A stretch of 64,000 bases of DNA from Gilliamella sp. Lep-s35 (GCF_009795845.1 NZ_WTEX01000004.1:1-64000); one strand, 5' to 3'. Positions 38,589 to 48,296 are shown, counted from the stretch's first letter. The notes: generated by a model from the sequence alone, not told the origin. A program made the numbers and translations.

Positions 38589-39827
38589 ATGAATTTATCT
38601 TTAATTACCGCCATAAAATTTCGAAAAGGGCGTCGCAAAAGTGGTATGGTGTCGTTAATTTCGATTATCTCAACACTCAGTATTGCTATTGGTATTGCGG
38701 CATTAATTATTGGCTTAAGTGCCATGAATGGCTTTGAGCGTGAATTACACAATCGAGTGTTATCGGTAGTGCCACATGGACAATTCTATCCAGAGTACGG
38801 CAATTTAGATAATTGGCAACACGTTCAACAAGAACTTAAAAACAATAGTAATATTGTATCAGCCTTACCATTTGTTAATTTTACTGGATTAATTGAAAAC
38901 GGTAGCAAACTTGGTGCTGTGCAAGTACAGGGTCTTGACCCTGAACAAGAAATGCAAATCAGTTCACTACCGAATTATGTACTGAATAATAAATGGCAAG
39001 ATTTTAAGCCCGATAACCAACAAATTATTATTGGAGCAGGGCTTGCTAAAAATTTATCAGTGAGAGAAGGGGGATGGGTTTCTTTATTAATTCCTGTTTC
39101 GAGTAGTCCAAATCAACTCAAACCACCTAAAAGAGTCCGTTTGCAAGTAGTAGGGATTTTAGAATTAAGTGGCAGCTTGAGTAATAACATGGCCTTAATT
39201 CCGTTGACCGATGCACAAAAATTACTAAATATGGGCGATAGCGTTACAGGTATTATGGTAAATGTAAAAGACGTTTATCAATCCAATAACCTTATTGGTC
39301 AAGCAGCATTAGGGCTTGACGAAGATCTGTTATTTAATAGTTGGGAACAGACGTTTGGCTTTATGTATCGTGATATTCAAATGATTAGGCAAATCATGTA
39401 TCTGGCCATGATTGTAGTGATTGGCGTGGCCTGTTTTAATATTGTATCCACTTTAGTCATTGCCGTAAAAGATAAACAGCGTGATATTGCCATATTAAAG
39501 ACCCTGGGCGCAACTAATCGTTTAATCAAACATATTTTTATATGGTATGGAGTGATTTCAGGGTTAATTGGCAGTTTAATTGGCGTTATTTTAGGCGTAA
39601 TACTGTCATGGCAACTTTCTAATATCATGGGCTTTATTGAGTCATTAATGGGACATAAAATCTTAAATAGTAATATCTATTTTATTGATTTTTTACCATC
39701 CGAAATTCATCTGTTTGATGTGGTCATGGTGTTTATTACTGCCATGTTACTAAGCTTAATTGCTAGCTACTATCCTGCTAAACGGGCTTGCAAAATCGAA
39801 CCTGCTCGGATTTTAAATAGCTTTTAG
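38589..39827 (+). CDS. lolE: Lipoprotein-releasing permease subunit LolE
   Basis: Second membrane subunit of LolCDE, which contacts the incoming lipoprotein. The 412-residue protein has the same plan as LolC (N-terminal helix, periplasmic domain, three C-terminal helices). It starts MNLSLITAIKFRKGRRKSGM and ends YYPAKRACKIEPARIL. The name LolE rather than LolC follows from gene order and the RKGRRKSGM-type N-terminus. It is last in the operon, with a strong terminator 23 bp past the stop. Confidence 0.92.
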   Translation: MNLSLITAIKFRKGRRKSGMVSLISIISTLSIAIGIAALIIGLSAMNGFERELHNRVLSVVPHGQFYPEYGNLDNWQHVQQELKNNSNIVSALPFVNFTGLIENGSKLGAVQVQGLDPEQEMQISSLPNYVLNNKWQDFKPDNQQIIIGAGLAKNLSVREGGWVSLLIPVSSSPNQLKPPKRVRLQVVGILELSGSLSNNMALIPLTDAQKLLNMGDSVTGIMVNVKDVYQSNNLIGQAALGLDEDLLFNSWEQTFGFMYRDIQMIRQIMYLAMIVVIGVACFNIVSTLVIAVKDKQRDIAILKTLGATNRLIKHIFIWYGVISGLIGSLIGVILGVILSWQLSNIMGFIESLMGHKILNSNIYFIDFLPSEIHLFDVVMVFITAMLLSLIASYYPAKRACKIEPARILNSF

Positions 39828-39850
39828 TTGTATCGATTTTGCATAAATAA

Positions 39851-39883
39851 GGCGCTGTTTAATGATAATCAGCGCCTTTTTAT
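39851..39883 (+). terminator. Terminator of lolCDE
   Basis: A stem GGCGCTG / CAGCGCC with a 12-nt loop is followed by TTTTTATTATT. It also lies at the 3' end of the convergent rhomboid gene. Confidence 0.85.
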
Positions 39884-39885
39884 TA

Positions 39886-40617
39886 TTAATAATAGACATA
39901 ATAACCACTAGGCAAAGCATAGTGCATATATTGCACATAGATCCCCAATGCAGTCACAATAAATACAAGACCAATAATAAGTAAAGTTAACTTACTTGGG
40001 TATTTGAACATTTTAATACATAACGAAACAGCCCCACCAAGCACAAAACCAGCGCAAGCACCACCGATATGCGCCATATTATCGATAGATGGCCATAACC
40101 CTAACCCAGCAGTTAATACTAAACTCACCAGCATTGCTTTGACTGGCATTTCTTGTATATTGGTTTTAAACACCAAACAATAAGCCAACAATGCGGTAAT
40201 AATACCCAAAATAGCACCCGAGGCACCACAGCTAATCACATTTTGATTGATGGTGGCAATATCGCTTGATAAGCTTCCTACCAGCCCTGAAAAAAAGTAA
40301 ATGCCAACAAAAGCAAGGCAAGGAATGCGCTGTTCTAAAATAGGACCAATGCTCCATAATGCCAGCATATTCATAGCTAAATGAGTAAAACTGATATGCA
40401 TAAATAAATTAGTAAACATGCGCCAATATTGGCCAGAAAAAGTTAACTCCGCAACATCGGCTCCCCAATCAATCAAAAAACGGTTTTCATAAAGTGACGA
40501 AAAACCATCACTATCAAGCATCCTAAAGGCAAAAAAACATAGAATATTAATGACCACTAGTGTCGTGGTAATTTTAGATTGACTAGCGTAATACTTGATA
40601 TCATTTAACGTACTCAT
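39886..40617 (-). CDS. Rhomboid-family intramembrane serine protease
   Basis: 243-residue protein with six or seven membrane helices. The catalytic dyad is complete: Ser133 in CGASGAILG (GxSG) and His183 in NMAHIGGACAG. The helix-2 His/Asn cluster FTHLAMNMLALW is also present. It is not GlpG: the cytoplasmic N-terminal domain is missing and there is no glp context. Substrates cannot be predicted. It is transcribed after the GNAT gene upstream (46-bp gap) and is probably in the same transcript. Confidence 0.9.
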   Translation of the reverse strand: MSTLNDIKYYASQSKITTTLVVINILCFFAFRMLDSDGFSSLYENRFLIDWGADVAELTFSGQYWRMFTNLFMHISFTHLAMNMLALWSIGPILEQRIPCLAFVGIYFFSGLVGSLSSDIATINQNVISCGASGAILGIITALLAYCLVFKTNIQEMPVKAMLVSLVLTAGLGLWPSIDNMAHIGGACAGFVLGGAVSLCIKMFKYPSKLTLLIIGLVFIVTALGIYVQYMHYALPSGYYVYY

Positions 40618-40663
40618 TAAAAAGGTCCTTTTTAGTGTTAAATTGTATTGACAAAGCGAGTGG

Positions 40664-41158
40664 TTAATCTAGCCGTTTGCCTAGTATCACCAAATCACGC
40701 TGAATATTGTCAAGCTCCGCAACATTTGGAAACAAGCCCCATTGTTGATACTGCATTTTTTTAAATAGATTGATACTAGGCGTGTTATGACCAAACACAT
40801 AACTCAGTATGGTTTGTATGCCTGCTTGCTTAGCAAACTGCTCAATACGGTTAATCATAAACTGCCCAATTTGCTTACCCCGATAATCTTGATGAAGATA
40901 CAAGCTGATTTCAACGGTTTTATTATAGGCAGGGCGACCATAAAATGAAGATAAACTTATCCAACCACAAGGCTTATCTTGATAGTTTATTAGCCAAAGT
41001 GGGCGGTTTTGTGGGTTATGCTGATTAAACCAATCTAATTTACTTTCAACAGAAACAGGCTGAGTATCAGCAGTAACTTGTCGGCTAGCAATAGTTGAGT
41101 TATAAACATCGACAATAAATGACAAATCTTCTAATGTAGCATCGTGGTAAGTGATCAT
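40664..41158 (-). CDS. GNAT-family N-acetyltransferase
   Basis: 164-residue acetyltransferase of the phosphinothricin/methionine-sulfoximine N-acetyltransferase type (YncA/MnaT-like). The fold begins ITYHDATLEDLSFIVDVYN. The acetyl-CoA-binding motif A is EISLYLHQDYRGKQIGQ (R/Q-x-x-G-x-G/A form), and motif B follows with NTPSINLFKKMQY. Amino-group acetylation of a small substrate is likely; the exact substrate is unknown. No partner gene is visible. Confidence 0.88.
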   Translation of the reverse strand: MITYHDATLEDLSFIVDVYNSTIASRQVTADTQPVSVESKLDWFNQHNPQNRPLWLINYQDKPCGWISLSSFYGRPAYNKTVEISLYLHQDYRGKQIGQFMINRIEQFAKQAGIQTILSYVFGHNTPSINLFKKMQYQQWGLFPNVAELDNIQRDLVILGKRLD

Positions 41159-41441
41159 CTTCTTTGTAGTAAGTAATTAAAAGGAGGATTATTGTAATTT
41201 TATTATGGGTTATAGGCAATAAGGGATATTTTGATTAAAAAGCAAACAAAAAATAATGATTTTTGTCTCAAAAAAATTTCAATAAAATCAATATCTTTTT
41301 TGACTGATTTTTATGTATTAAAAATAGTTATTTTATTCGTTTTTTGTTTAAAAAACACACTTGATTTTTTCTTAAATCGGCGGTTATATATACAGTGATA
41401 AGCATTGGGCTTGTCGCTTATTTAATTTGGAGGGTCTTAAA

Positions 41442-41648
41442 ATGGTACACAAATTTGCTCCATATGGTAGTGATGTTTCGTCAGGCACTTATAAATGCGC
41501 TGACTGTGGCTATATTTATTCAAACCAAAGTAAGAAATCGTTACCTCCTTGCCCTGATTATAATAAAAAACCACATAGCAAAAATGGTTGGTATATTATG
41601 ACTGGACAGGGTGATTCTGTTAAAGATCCGCATCCACATAAAAAGTGA
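41442..41648 (+). CDS. Small zinc-ribbon-like protein
   Basis: 68-residue protein started at the ATG 41442, with GGAGG 8 bp upstream. It has a rubredoxin-like knuckle CADCGY (Cys19, Cys22) and then PPCPDY, where the expected second knuckle CPxC has Tyr40 in place of the last Cys. The rest is Lys/His/Pro-rich. The family looks like the short zinc-ribbon proteins common in Pasteurella-related genomes; function is unknown. It is monocistronic with a terminator. Confidence 0.7.
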   Translation: MVHKFAPYGSDVSSGTYKCADCGYIYSNQSKKSLPPCPDYNKKPHSKNGWYIMTGQGDSVKDPHPHKK

Positions 41649-41670
41649 TTTTAGTTTGTTAATGCAATTA

Positions 41671-41697
41671 AAGGCAGCCATTAGGTTGCCTTTTTTG
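41671..41697 (+). terminator. Terminator after the zinc-ribbon gene
   Basis: A stem AAGGCA / TGCCTT with a 10-nt loop is followed by TTTTGATT. The region to 41910 otherwise holds only a dispersed-repeat copy. Confidence 0.6.
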
Positions 41698-41704
41698 ATT
41701 ATAT

Positions 41705-41738
41705 TTTTGTAAAAAATATTCAGGAATCTATACCGTTT
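41705..41738 (+). repeat. Dispersed intergenic repeat, copy 5
   Basis: TTTTGTAAAAAATATTCAGG followed by AATCTATACCGTTT, intermediate between the CCGG form (24.8 and 25.1 kb) and the TTTCAGG form (36.6 and 48.6 kb). Confidence 0.75.
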
Positions 41739-41910
41739 AAAACTTAAAAAACGAGGAAAAGTGATATATACTTTAATTGATATATTAAATAATCAATAAT
41801 ATTCAATAAGTTGAGTTTAAAAAAGAGATGCCTTGTGTATTTTTGAGTTTTGTTACTTACACTTAATTTGATATTAACCTACGCAATAGGTTTATCTACT
41901 GCGTAGCTGC

Positions 41911-43236
41911 TTAAAGCATAATATTGTTTTTAGATTTTTTAATCCAGATGACTAAAAAGAGTGTTCGCCCTGCGCTAAATAAAATATAAGAGAGCCATAA
42001 CCCATGGTTGCCCCAAATTGGCACAAATAGATATTGTGCAATGAACCATAGCAATAGCGCTAAAATCATTGAGTCGCGAATGGACGATGTGTAGCTAATA
42101 CCTGAAAATACGCCATAATAAATAAGCCCACCAGCAACCACAATAGGGAATACAATAAGCCAGTATTGATATTCAATACATAGGTTAATAATGTCGGTTT
42201 GATTAGTAAGCAACCGAATAATCATTGAATCAAATCCCAACCAAATTGCTATCAAAACAACAGGACAAATAAGGCACGATAGCAATGACCAACGTAGTGT
42301 TTGATTGTATAACGTGATGTCTTTTGTTCCCTTAGCTTTACCACTAAAAACACTCGATGCATTGGCAAAACCATCAAATAAGTAAGCCATTAAATAGTGG
42401 ATTTGAAATAAAACCGCATTAGCGGCTAACATTTCAGTACTAAAACGAGAGCCTATTGAGATAAAATGATTGGTAACAATAAGTAAACAGATAGTTCGAA
42501 TCATTAAATTGGTATTAACTAAAATTACCCCTTTTAAAGATTGCCAAGATAATATGGCTTTGAAATCTGTTTTTTGCTCAGTTTTAGGTAGATAGGCATA
42601 AATAAACCAAATACCCAATAGTGTACAGATAATTTGTGCGCTAAGCGTAGCAAAAGCGACACCTTGAATATCAAAATGAAAGCCCCAAACAAACGTGGCA
42701 GCCATAACAATGTTAAGTAAATTGATTAATACTTGCAAAAACAAAACCGCTTTTATTTTTGCCATGCCCATTAACCAACCCACTAAAACATAATTGATTA
42801 AAACAAAAGGTGCTCCCCAAATTAGAATAGTAAAATAGGTGTGGGCGTGGTGTTTTACTTCTTCATTTGGTTTTATCAGCTGCATGGCGCTATTAAATAT
42901 TAGGCTTTGAAAAATAATAAAAACAATGCCTAATAAAATGGCAATAAAAAGCGGACGAATAAGCGAAGATCTTAGTAAAATAGGATCATCTAAAGCTTGC
43001 GCTGAAAACCCTGTGGTGCTGACTCGTAAAAAGCCAAATAGCCAATAAATAGTATTAAAAATCACGGTGCCCACAGCAATACCCGCAATAAAGGCGGGGT
43101 TAGGTAAGTGACCAACTAAAGCAGTATCAACCACACCCAGTAGTGGCGTGGTGATTGTTGAAATAATAAAGGGGATAACTAGCGCAAGGTAGTTTTTAAA
43201 ATGGTATTGTTTGTTTGAATTTGAAGATGTGGTCAT
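41911..43236 (-). CDS. DinF-type MATE exporter, last gene of the nik operon
   Basis: 441-residue MATE protein of the DinF subgroup, with about 12 helices. The N-terminal motif is LALVIPFIISTITTPLLG followed by VDTALVGHLPNP, and helix 2-3 reads YWLFGFLRVSTTGFSAQA, characteristic of DinF. It starts 3 bp after the nikE stop in the same direction, so it is probably cotranscribed with the nickel importer. DinF itself is linked to oxidative or bile-salt stress in E. coli. Whether this one exports a nickel ligand or an unrelated compound is unknown. Confidence 0.9.
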   Translation of the reverse strand: MTTSSNSNKQYHFKNYLALVIPFIISTITTPLLGVVDTALVGHLPNPAFIAGIAVGTVIFNTIYWLFGFLRVSTTGFSAQALDDPILLRSSLIRPLFIAILLGIVFIIFQSLIFNSAMQLIKPNEEVKHHAHTYFTILIWGAPFVLINYVLVGWLMGMAKIKAVLFLQVLINLLNIVMAATFVWGFHFDIQGVAFATLSAQIICTLLGIWFIYAYLPKTEQKTDFKAILSWQSLKGVILVNTNLMIRTICLLIVTNHFISIGSRFSTEMLAANAVLFQIHYLMAYLFDGFANASSVFSGKAKGTKDITLYNQTLRWSLLSCLICPVVLIAIWLGFDSMIIRLLTNQTDIINLCIEYQYWLIVFPIVVAGGLIYYGVFSGISYTSSIRDSMILALLLWFIAQYLFVPIWGNHGLWLSYILFSAGRTLFLVIWIKKSKNNIML

Positions 43237-43239
43237 AAT

Positions 43240-44019
43240 CTAAAATCCTAAAATAGATTCAAGAAGTTGTTTAGAATAAGGATGATTGACTTGGCTTAAT
43301 TGAGAAATATTGTCCACCTGTTCAACAATTTGTCCTTGATAAAAAAAGATCACCTTATCGCACAAATAAGTGATAGTCGTTAAATCATGAGTGATAAAAA
43401 TCGTGGTTAGGTTTAGCTGTTTTTGTAAATCTGCCAGTAAAGATAAAATTTGAGTTTGTACGGATATATCTAACGAACTGACTGCTTCGTCAAATAGAAT
43501 AAATTTAGGCGAGCAAGCAATCGCCCGTGCAATACAAATTCGTTGCAATTGACCGCCACTCATTTCATGAGGAAAGCGATGATAAAAGGAGTGATCTAAC
43601 CCGACTTGTTCCAACAGCGCATCAATTCGTTTTTGGCGTTCTTTGGCTGATATTTTTTCGTAAATATCAATAGGTTCGGCAATAATCTCAGCGGTAGTAA
43701 AATAAGGGTTAACAGATGCATTATAATCTTGAAATACGGCACTGATATCACGCCGCATTGAGGATTTTCGCCAAGCGCGTTGAGATGTATCAAATCCATT
43801 AAAGTAAATGTTTCCAGTATCTGGCTTTTCAAGCCCTAAAATCAGTTTACCTAGGGTACTTTTACCACTGCCACTTTCCCCAATAATTCCCAAACACTGA
43901 CCTTGATATAGTGAAAACGAGACATCATTAATTACCGATATCTTTTTACGACCAAGTAAGCCTTGATTGGGTTGTAAAAACGATTTTTTTACATGCTCAA
44001 GCTGTAACAACGGTGGCAT
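43240..44019 (-). CDS. nikE: Nickel ABC transporter ATPase NikE
   Basis: Second ATPase of the NikABCDE importer, of the oligopeptide/dipeptide (OppF) class. The 259-residue protein has Walker [14 protein letters not shown], signature MSGGQLQRICIARAI and Walker B FILFDEAVSSLD. The DEAVSSLD form (not DEPTSALD) is shared with E. coli NikE. It starts directly after the nikD stop with no gap. Specificity comes from the operon rather than from this subunit. Confidence 0.93.
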   Translation of the reverse strand: MPPLLQLEHVKKSFLQPNQGLLGRKKISVINDVSFSLYQGQCLGIIGESGSGKSTLGKLILGLEKPDTGNIYFNGFDTSQRAWRKSSMRRDISAVFQDYNASVNPYFTTAEIIAEPIDIYEKISAKERQKRIDALLEQVGLDHSFYHRFPHEMSGGQLQRICIARAIACSPKFILFDEAVSSLDISVQTQILSLLADLQKQLNLTTIFITHDLTTITYLCDKVIFFYQGQIVEQVDNISQLSQVNHPYSKQLLESILGF

Positions 44020-44886
44020 TTAGATTGTCTCCGAACTGGGTGTTATATAATTGGGTTGAACAACACAATTAAATTTGGCTAATAATTGCTTACGAGCATT
44101 AATTAAATATTGAGTATAATCATTTTTAGAATGATAAAAAATATGATCTCGACTTCCTTGTTCCACAATGGTGCCTTTATTCATTACCAAAATGTGATCG
44201 GCTATATGGTGAATAACGCCTAGATCATGTGAGATAAATATCATGGATGTTTTGGATTGTTGTTTAATTTGTTCAAATATTTTTAGAATATGAAATTGGC
44301 TAATTGAATCTAATGCAGTTGTTGGTTCATCGGCAATAATCAGCTCAGGTTCAAGCATAAGAGCAATACCAATCATTATTCGTTGTAGCATACCGCCACT
44401 TAATTGATGAGGGTATCGATTATAAATTTGTTTAGGATTATCAAGACCAATATCTGCAAGCATATTAAGCGTTTTAGTTATGGCTTGATTTTTACTGATT
44501 GGTTGATGAGCCAATAGCGTTTCAACAACTTGGTTACCAACACAGTAAAGCGGATCAAAAGCACTCATTGGGTGCTGTAAAATGGCCGAAATCACATTAC
44601 CACGCATAAAACGTAATGTTTCGTTATTTTGTTTTAACAAATCGCCATTTTGTTGTAACTTGATTTGTGTTTTTTTTGGGGAAAACAGGATTTGCCCTTG
44701 AACTGAAAAATAAGGTTCTAACAAGCCCATAATCGCTTTGCATGTTAAGCTTTTGCCACTACCGCTTTCACCAACTATACCTAAACATTGATGATGTTTT
44801 AGATGAAACGAAATATTATTTAATAGTGGCTTGCTGTTATCTAGTGTTACGGTGAGATTGTTAACTTGAAGCAATGTGTCACTCAT
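44020..44886 (-). CDS. nikD: Nickel ABC transporter ATPase NikD
   Basis: First ATPase of the nickel importer (OppD class). The ATG at 44886 overlaps the nikC stop as ATGA and gives 288 residues starting MSDTLLQVNNLTVTL. The frame back to 44925 lies inside nikC. Walker A is GESGSGKSLTCKAIMG, the signature is LSGGMLQRIMIGIAL, and Walker B is LIIADEPTTALD. It pairs with NikE to drive NikBC. Confidence 0.93.
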   Translation of the reverse strand: MSDTLLQVNNLTVTLDNSKPLLNNISFHLKHHQCLGIVGESGSGKSLTCKAIMGLLEPYFSVQGQILFSPKKTQIKLQQNGDLLKQNNETLRFMRGNVISAILQHPMSAFDPLYCVGNQVVETLLAHQPISKNQAITKTLNMLADIGLDNPKQIYNRYPHQLSGGMLQRIMIGIALMLEPELIIADEPTTALDSISQFHILKIFEQIKQQSKTSMIFISHDLGVIHHIADHILVMNKGTIVEQGSRDHIFYHSKNDYTQYLINARKQLLAKFNCVVQPNYITPSSETI

Positions 44887-45713
44887 GCTGTTTTTTCCTT
44901 TGGATCTAAAATATCTCGCAAACAATCCCCTAGCATATTAAATGCAGCAACCACAATCAAAATAGCCATTCCTGGAAAGACCATCTGCATCGGGTGCTGA
45001 ATCATTACGTTTTTGGCTTCGCTTAACATCAATCCCCATTCTGCGGTGGGTGCTTGTACGCCTAATCCAATAAAAGAAAGTGCCGAAATGTTTAAAATAA
45101 CCCACCCTGTATCAAGTGTAGCAAGCACAACAAGTTCAGACATAATATTAGGTAGCAAGTGGCGCCGAATAATAAAAAAATGAGGCGCACCAATTGTGCG
45201 TGAAAAAAGAATATAGTTTTTACGGCTATACTTGATTACAGAACTACGAATCATTCGGCTATACCAAGCCCATTTGACAACAATATTAGCAATAATCACG
45301 TTTTCAATACCGACTCCAAGCACGCCGACAATGGCTAGTATCATTACCTGACTTGGAAAAGAAAGCATAATATCGCAAAGGCGCATAATACATTCGTCAA
45401 GTTTACCTCTATTATAGCCCGAAATAAGCCCAATGATGGTTCCAATAACAATTGTTATTGCCATGGTCAATATCGACAAAAATAGTGTTGAGCGAATGCC
45501 ATAAAGTAACCGAGAAAAGATATCTCGACCTAAATGATCACAACCAAACCAATGCTGAGCAGAAACCGCTGCATATTTGCGCACAATGCGAACTTTATTG
45601 GGATCAAATGGTGCAATATAAGGGGCTAAAATACCTAAAACAATAAACACACCAATAATCGTTAAACAGCATAATGCCATTTTATTGTTGAGCAGTTGCT
45701 TAAATTGGTTCAT
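44883..45713 (-). CDS. nikC: Nickel ABC transporter permease NikC
   Basis: 276-residue permease of the OppC/DppC class. It has an N-terminal helix (CCLTIIGVFIVLGILAPYIAPF), the periplasmic HWFGCDHLGRDIFSRLLYG motif typical of this class, and five further helices. The cytoplasmic EAA-type loop is around ...RTIGAPHFFIIRRHLLPN. Both ends overlap neighbours by ATGA (nikB upstream, nikD downstream), a tightly coupled operon. Confidence 0.94.
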   Translation of the reverse strand: MNQFKQLLNNKMALCCLTIIGVFIVLGILAPYIAPFDPNKVRIVRKYAAVSAQHWFGCDHLGRDIFSRLLYGIRSTLFLSILTMAITIVIGTIIGLISGYNRGKLDECIMRLCDIMLSFPSQVMILAIVGVLGVGIENVIIANIVVKWAWYSRMIRSSVIKYSRKNYILFSRTIGAPHFFIIRRHLLPNIMSELVVLATLDTGWVILNISALSFIGLGVQAPTAEWGLMLSEAKNVMIQHPMQMVFPGMAILIVVAAFNMLGDCLRDILDPKEKTA

Positions 45714-46654
45714 GAAAGACTACCACTCTCTTTTAATCGTGGATCGAGTAATAGGTGTAAAACATCCACAATAAAATTACAAACAACAAATAAAATAGCC
45801 ATCAATAAGATATAAGCTTGAATAACAGGGTAATCTCGATTCATTATTGCAGAAATACACAACCGCCCAAGCCCTGGCCACGAAAATATATACTCAACGA
45901 CAAACGAACCCGCAATTAATTGCGGAATGGTCATACCTAATGCGGTGATGGTGGTTTGTAATGAATTGACTAGCACATGTTTTAAAATGATTGTGCGTTC
46001 TTTTAATCCACGGCTACGAGCATAAAAAACAAAATAATTATGCATGTTTTCAATCATGTTATTACGAATAAATCGAATATAAGTAGAAATATACACAAAC
46101 GATAATGTAATTGTAGGTAAAACTAAATTTTGCCAAGAACCATAACCATTAGTTGGCAATAGATCAAGATAATTGGCAAATAACCAAATAAATAACAGCC
46201 CCAGCCAATAACTTGGCATCGCTGTGCCTAAAAAGATAATGATGCGCAAAATCCGATCAAACGCAGAATTGGCAAAAATGGCACAGAGTATGCCAAAAAT
46301 TAAACTAATTATAAGCGTAAAAATAAAGGATGATGTAGCTAAAATAAGTGTTGGTTTTAAACAGCGGATCATCTCATCCCAAACAAATCGGTCACGATGA
46401 ATAAATGAACGACCAAAATCAAGATGAAAGACGTTATACAGCCAGTTAAAATAACGATACCAAAAAGGTTCATTTAAACCAAGCTCTTGGCGCATACTTT
46501 CAATGGCTTCAGGCGTTGGCATGATTTCGTTTAGGCGTAATGCAACTTCGGCAGGATCTGAAGGCGCTAAATTAATCAGCAAAAAAGCAATAAATGAGAT
46601 ACCGATAAGAATCGGTATCATCATAATTAAACGTTTAAAAATATAATTTAACAT
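45710..46654 (-). CDS. nikB: Nickel ABC transporter permease NikB
   Basis: 314-residue permease of the OppB/DppB class. It starts MLNYIFKRLIMMIPILIGIS with the typical first helix. LAPSDPAEVALRLN leads the periplasmic loop, and the EAA loop reads ARSRGLKERTIILKHVLVNS. It follows nikA after 26 bp and overlaps nikC by ATGA. Confidence 0.94.
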   Translation of the reverse strand: MLNYIFKRLIMMIPILIGISFIAFLLINLAPSDPAEVALRLNEIMPTPEAIESMRQELGLNEPFWYRYFNWLYNVFHLDFGRSFIHRDRFVWDEMIRCLKPTLILATSSFIFTLIISLIFGILCAIFANSAFDRILRIIIFLGTAMPSYWLGLLFIWLFANYLDLLPTNGYGSWQNLVLPTITLSFVYISTYIRFIRNNMIENMHNYFVFYARSRGLKERTIILKHVLVNSLQTTITALGMTIPQLIAGSFVVEYIFSWPGLGRLCISAIMNRDYPVIQAYILLMAILFVVCNFIVDVLHLLLDPRLKESGSLS

Positions 46655-46680
46655 TGTTATTAAATAATAAAATCAACAAC

Positions 46681-48246
46681 CTAATAATGCATTTTATCAA
46701 ATGGAATATCAAATTGTGACGGTGCAAATTCAATGCCTTTTAATGACTTAATGGCAATAGCTCGGTTACGTTCATAAGTTAAAGGAATGTATACCGCTTC
46801 GTTATGAAGTGTTTCTAGTACATAGCGGTAAAGTGCTTGTCGCTCTTGTTCATCGGTGGAAATAAGCGCTTTGCTAATACTTGCGTCAATTTGAGCTTTT
46901 TCTGCTAAGCCTTGCTGAGCAATATAATCACCATAAACAGGCAACTTCATGCCAGATAAGAAAGACTGCGGATCATAAGGCATCCCCCATGAAATATCAA
47001 AAACCATATCAAAATCACCGGCTTTTTGGCGATCGCGATACCCTTGCTCTTCTTCACCGTGAATGTTTAATTTTAAACCAACTTGCTCAAATTCATCTTG
47101 CATATATTGAGCAATGGTTTTTTGCGAAGCTGTGTTGCTATCATAGTAAAGGGTGATTTCGAACGGTTTGCCTTCTTTTTGACGATATTGCTCGCCATTC
47201 ACTTTAACCCAACTTGCTTTATCAAGTAGTTGCGCTGCTAAGTTGGTATCATACTCATAAGGTTTTAACCCGATATTAGCATAAGGAATATTAGTTGCCA
47301 TTAAAGTATCGGCTGGCGCTTCGCTATTATTAAAAATACCTTCAGAAACATCTTTTTTACTGATGATATGCTCAATAGCTCGGCGCACATTGGCATCTTT
47401 AAGTTGTGGCCTTGTTGTATTCATCAGAACGATTCGGCTTGAAACGGGTTTTGACATTAATGTTTGAAACTTATCCATTTTAGCAAATCGTTCATACGAA
47501 TCAGCATCGACCATATTTTTACCGTAAATAAGATCAATTTCACCTTTTTCAAGCGCCATCAAACGGCTTTGGTTATCAGCGATCACTTTCATTGTGACTT
47601 TTTTAATTTGCGGTTTTTTGCCCCAGTAGTTAGGGTTTTCGTTAAAAATGGCATACTGATCTTTTTTATGATCGCCTAAAACATAAGGGCCAGTACCAAT
47701 ATAAGATTTAACACCATTTTTAGTTTCGCCATCAATCATAGAATTTGGTGAAATAAAGCGCATTGGTCTTGTAACAGCAATTTCAATCAAAAATGGGTAG
47801 TAAGGTTCGGATAGGTTAACTTGTAAAGTATAATCATCTACGGCTTTGATTTCGGTAATTAGGCGTACCATTTCAAGCCAAGTATGACGTACTTTATTTG
47901 AAAGCACCGCATCCCAGTTTAGTTTAGCGCTATGGGCATCAAATTTAGCACCATCACTAAAAGTAACATCTTTTCTTAACTTAAAAGTATAAGTTTTACC
48001 ATCGTTAGTAATGGTCCAGCTTTCAGCTAGCCAAGGCGAAAAGGTACCATCCTCATTGTAATGAACTAGCGACTCATAAAGCATATTTTGCGCCCACATT
48101 TCGCCACCATAAAGATGTGGGTTCAAATCACGAATATCACGAAAGTTTGCAAAAGTAATATCATCTTTAGCAAAACAGTTAAGACTAAGGGTTGTTAAAA
48201 GCAAAGCAATAAATAAACGTTTTATACCGCTAAGATTAAAATGCAT
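46681..48246 (-). CDS. nikA: Nickel-binding periplasmic protein NikA
   Basis: Periplasmic receptor of the nickel importer. The start at 48246 gives 521 residues (524 in E. coli) with a signal peptide, KRLFIALLLTTLSLNCFA, cut before KDD. An earlier in-frame start would add hydrophobic residues ahead of the signal. SBP_bac_5 features include LNPHLYGGEMWAQNMLYESLV, then GTGPYVLGDHKKDQYAIFNENPNYWG in pieces, and a C-terminal QALYRYVLETLHNEAVYIPL. Similarity runs full length with E. coli NikA, including the LNPHLY region. It is first in nikABCDE-MATE. Confidence 0.93.
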   Translation of the reverse strand: MHFNLSGIKRLFIALLLTTLSLNCFAKDDITFANFRDIRDLNPHLYGGEMWAQNMLYESLVHYNEDGTFSPWLAESWTITNDGKTYTFKLRKDVTFSDGAKFDAHSAKLNWDAVLSNKVRHTWLEMVRLITEIKAVDDYTLQVNLSEPYYPFLIEIAVTRPMRFISPNSMIDGETKNGVKSYIGTGPYVLGDHKKDQYAIFNENPNYWGKKPQIKKVTMKVIADNQSRLMALEKGEIDLIYGKNMVDADSYERFAKMDKFQTLMSKPVSSRIVLMNTTRPQLKDANVRRAIEHIISKKDVSEGIFNNSEAPADTLMATNIPYANIGLKPYEYDTNLAAQLLDKASWVKVNGEQYRQKEGKPFEITLYYDSNTASQKTIAQYMQDEFEQVGLKLNIHGEEEQGYRDRQKAGDFDMVFDISWGMPYDPQSFLSGMKLPVYGDYIAQQGLAEKAQIDASISKALISTDEQERQALYRYVLETLHNEAVYIPLTYERNRAIAIKSLKGIEFAPSQFDIPFDKMHY

Positions 48247-48296
48247 ACAAAATCCATTAATTATCATTATCAAAGAGAAAATAGTAGCATAAACAC

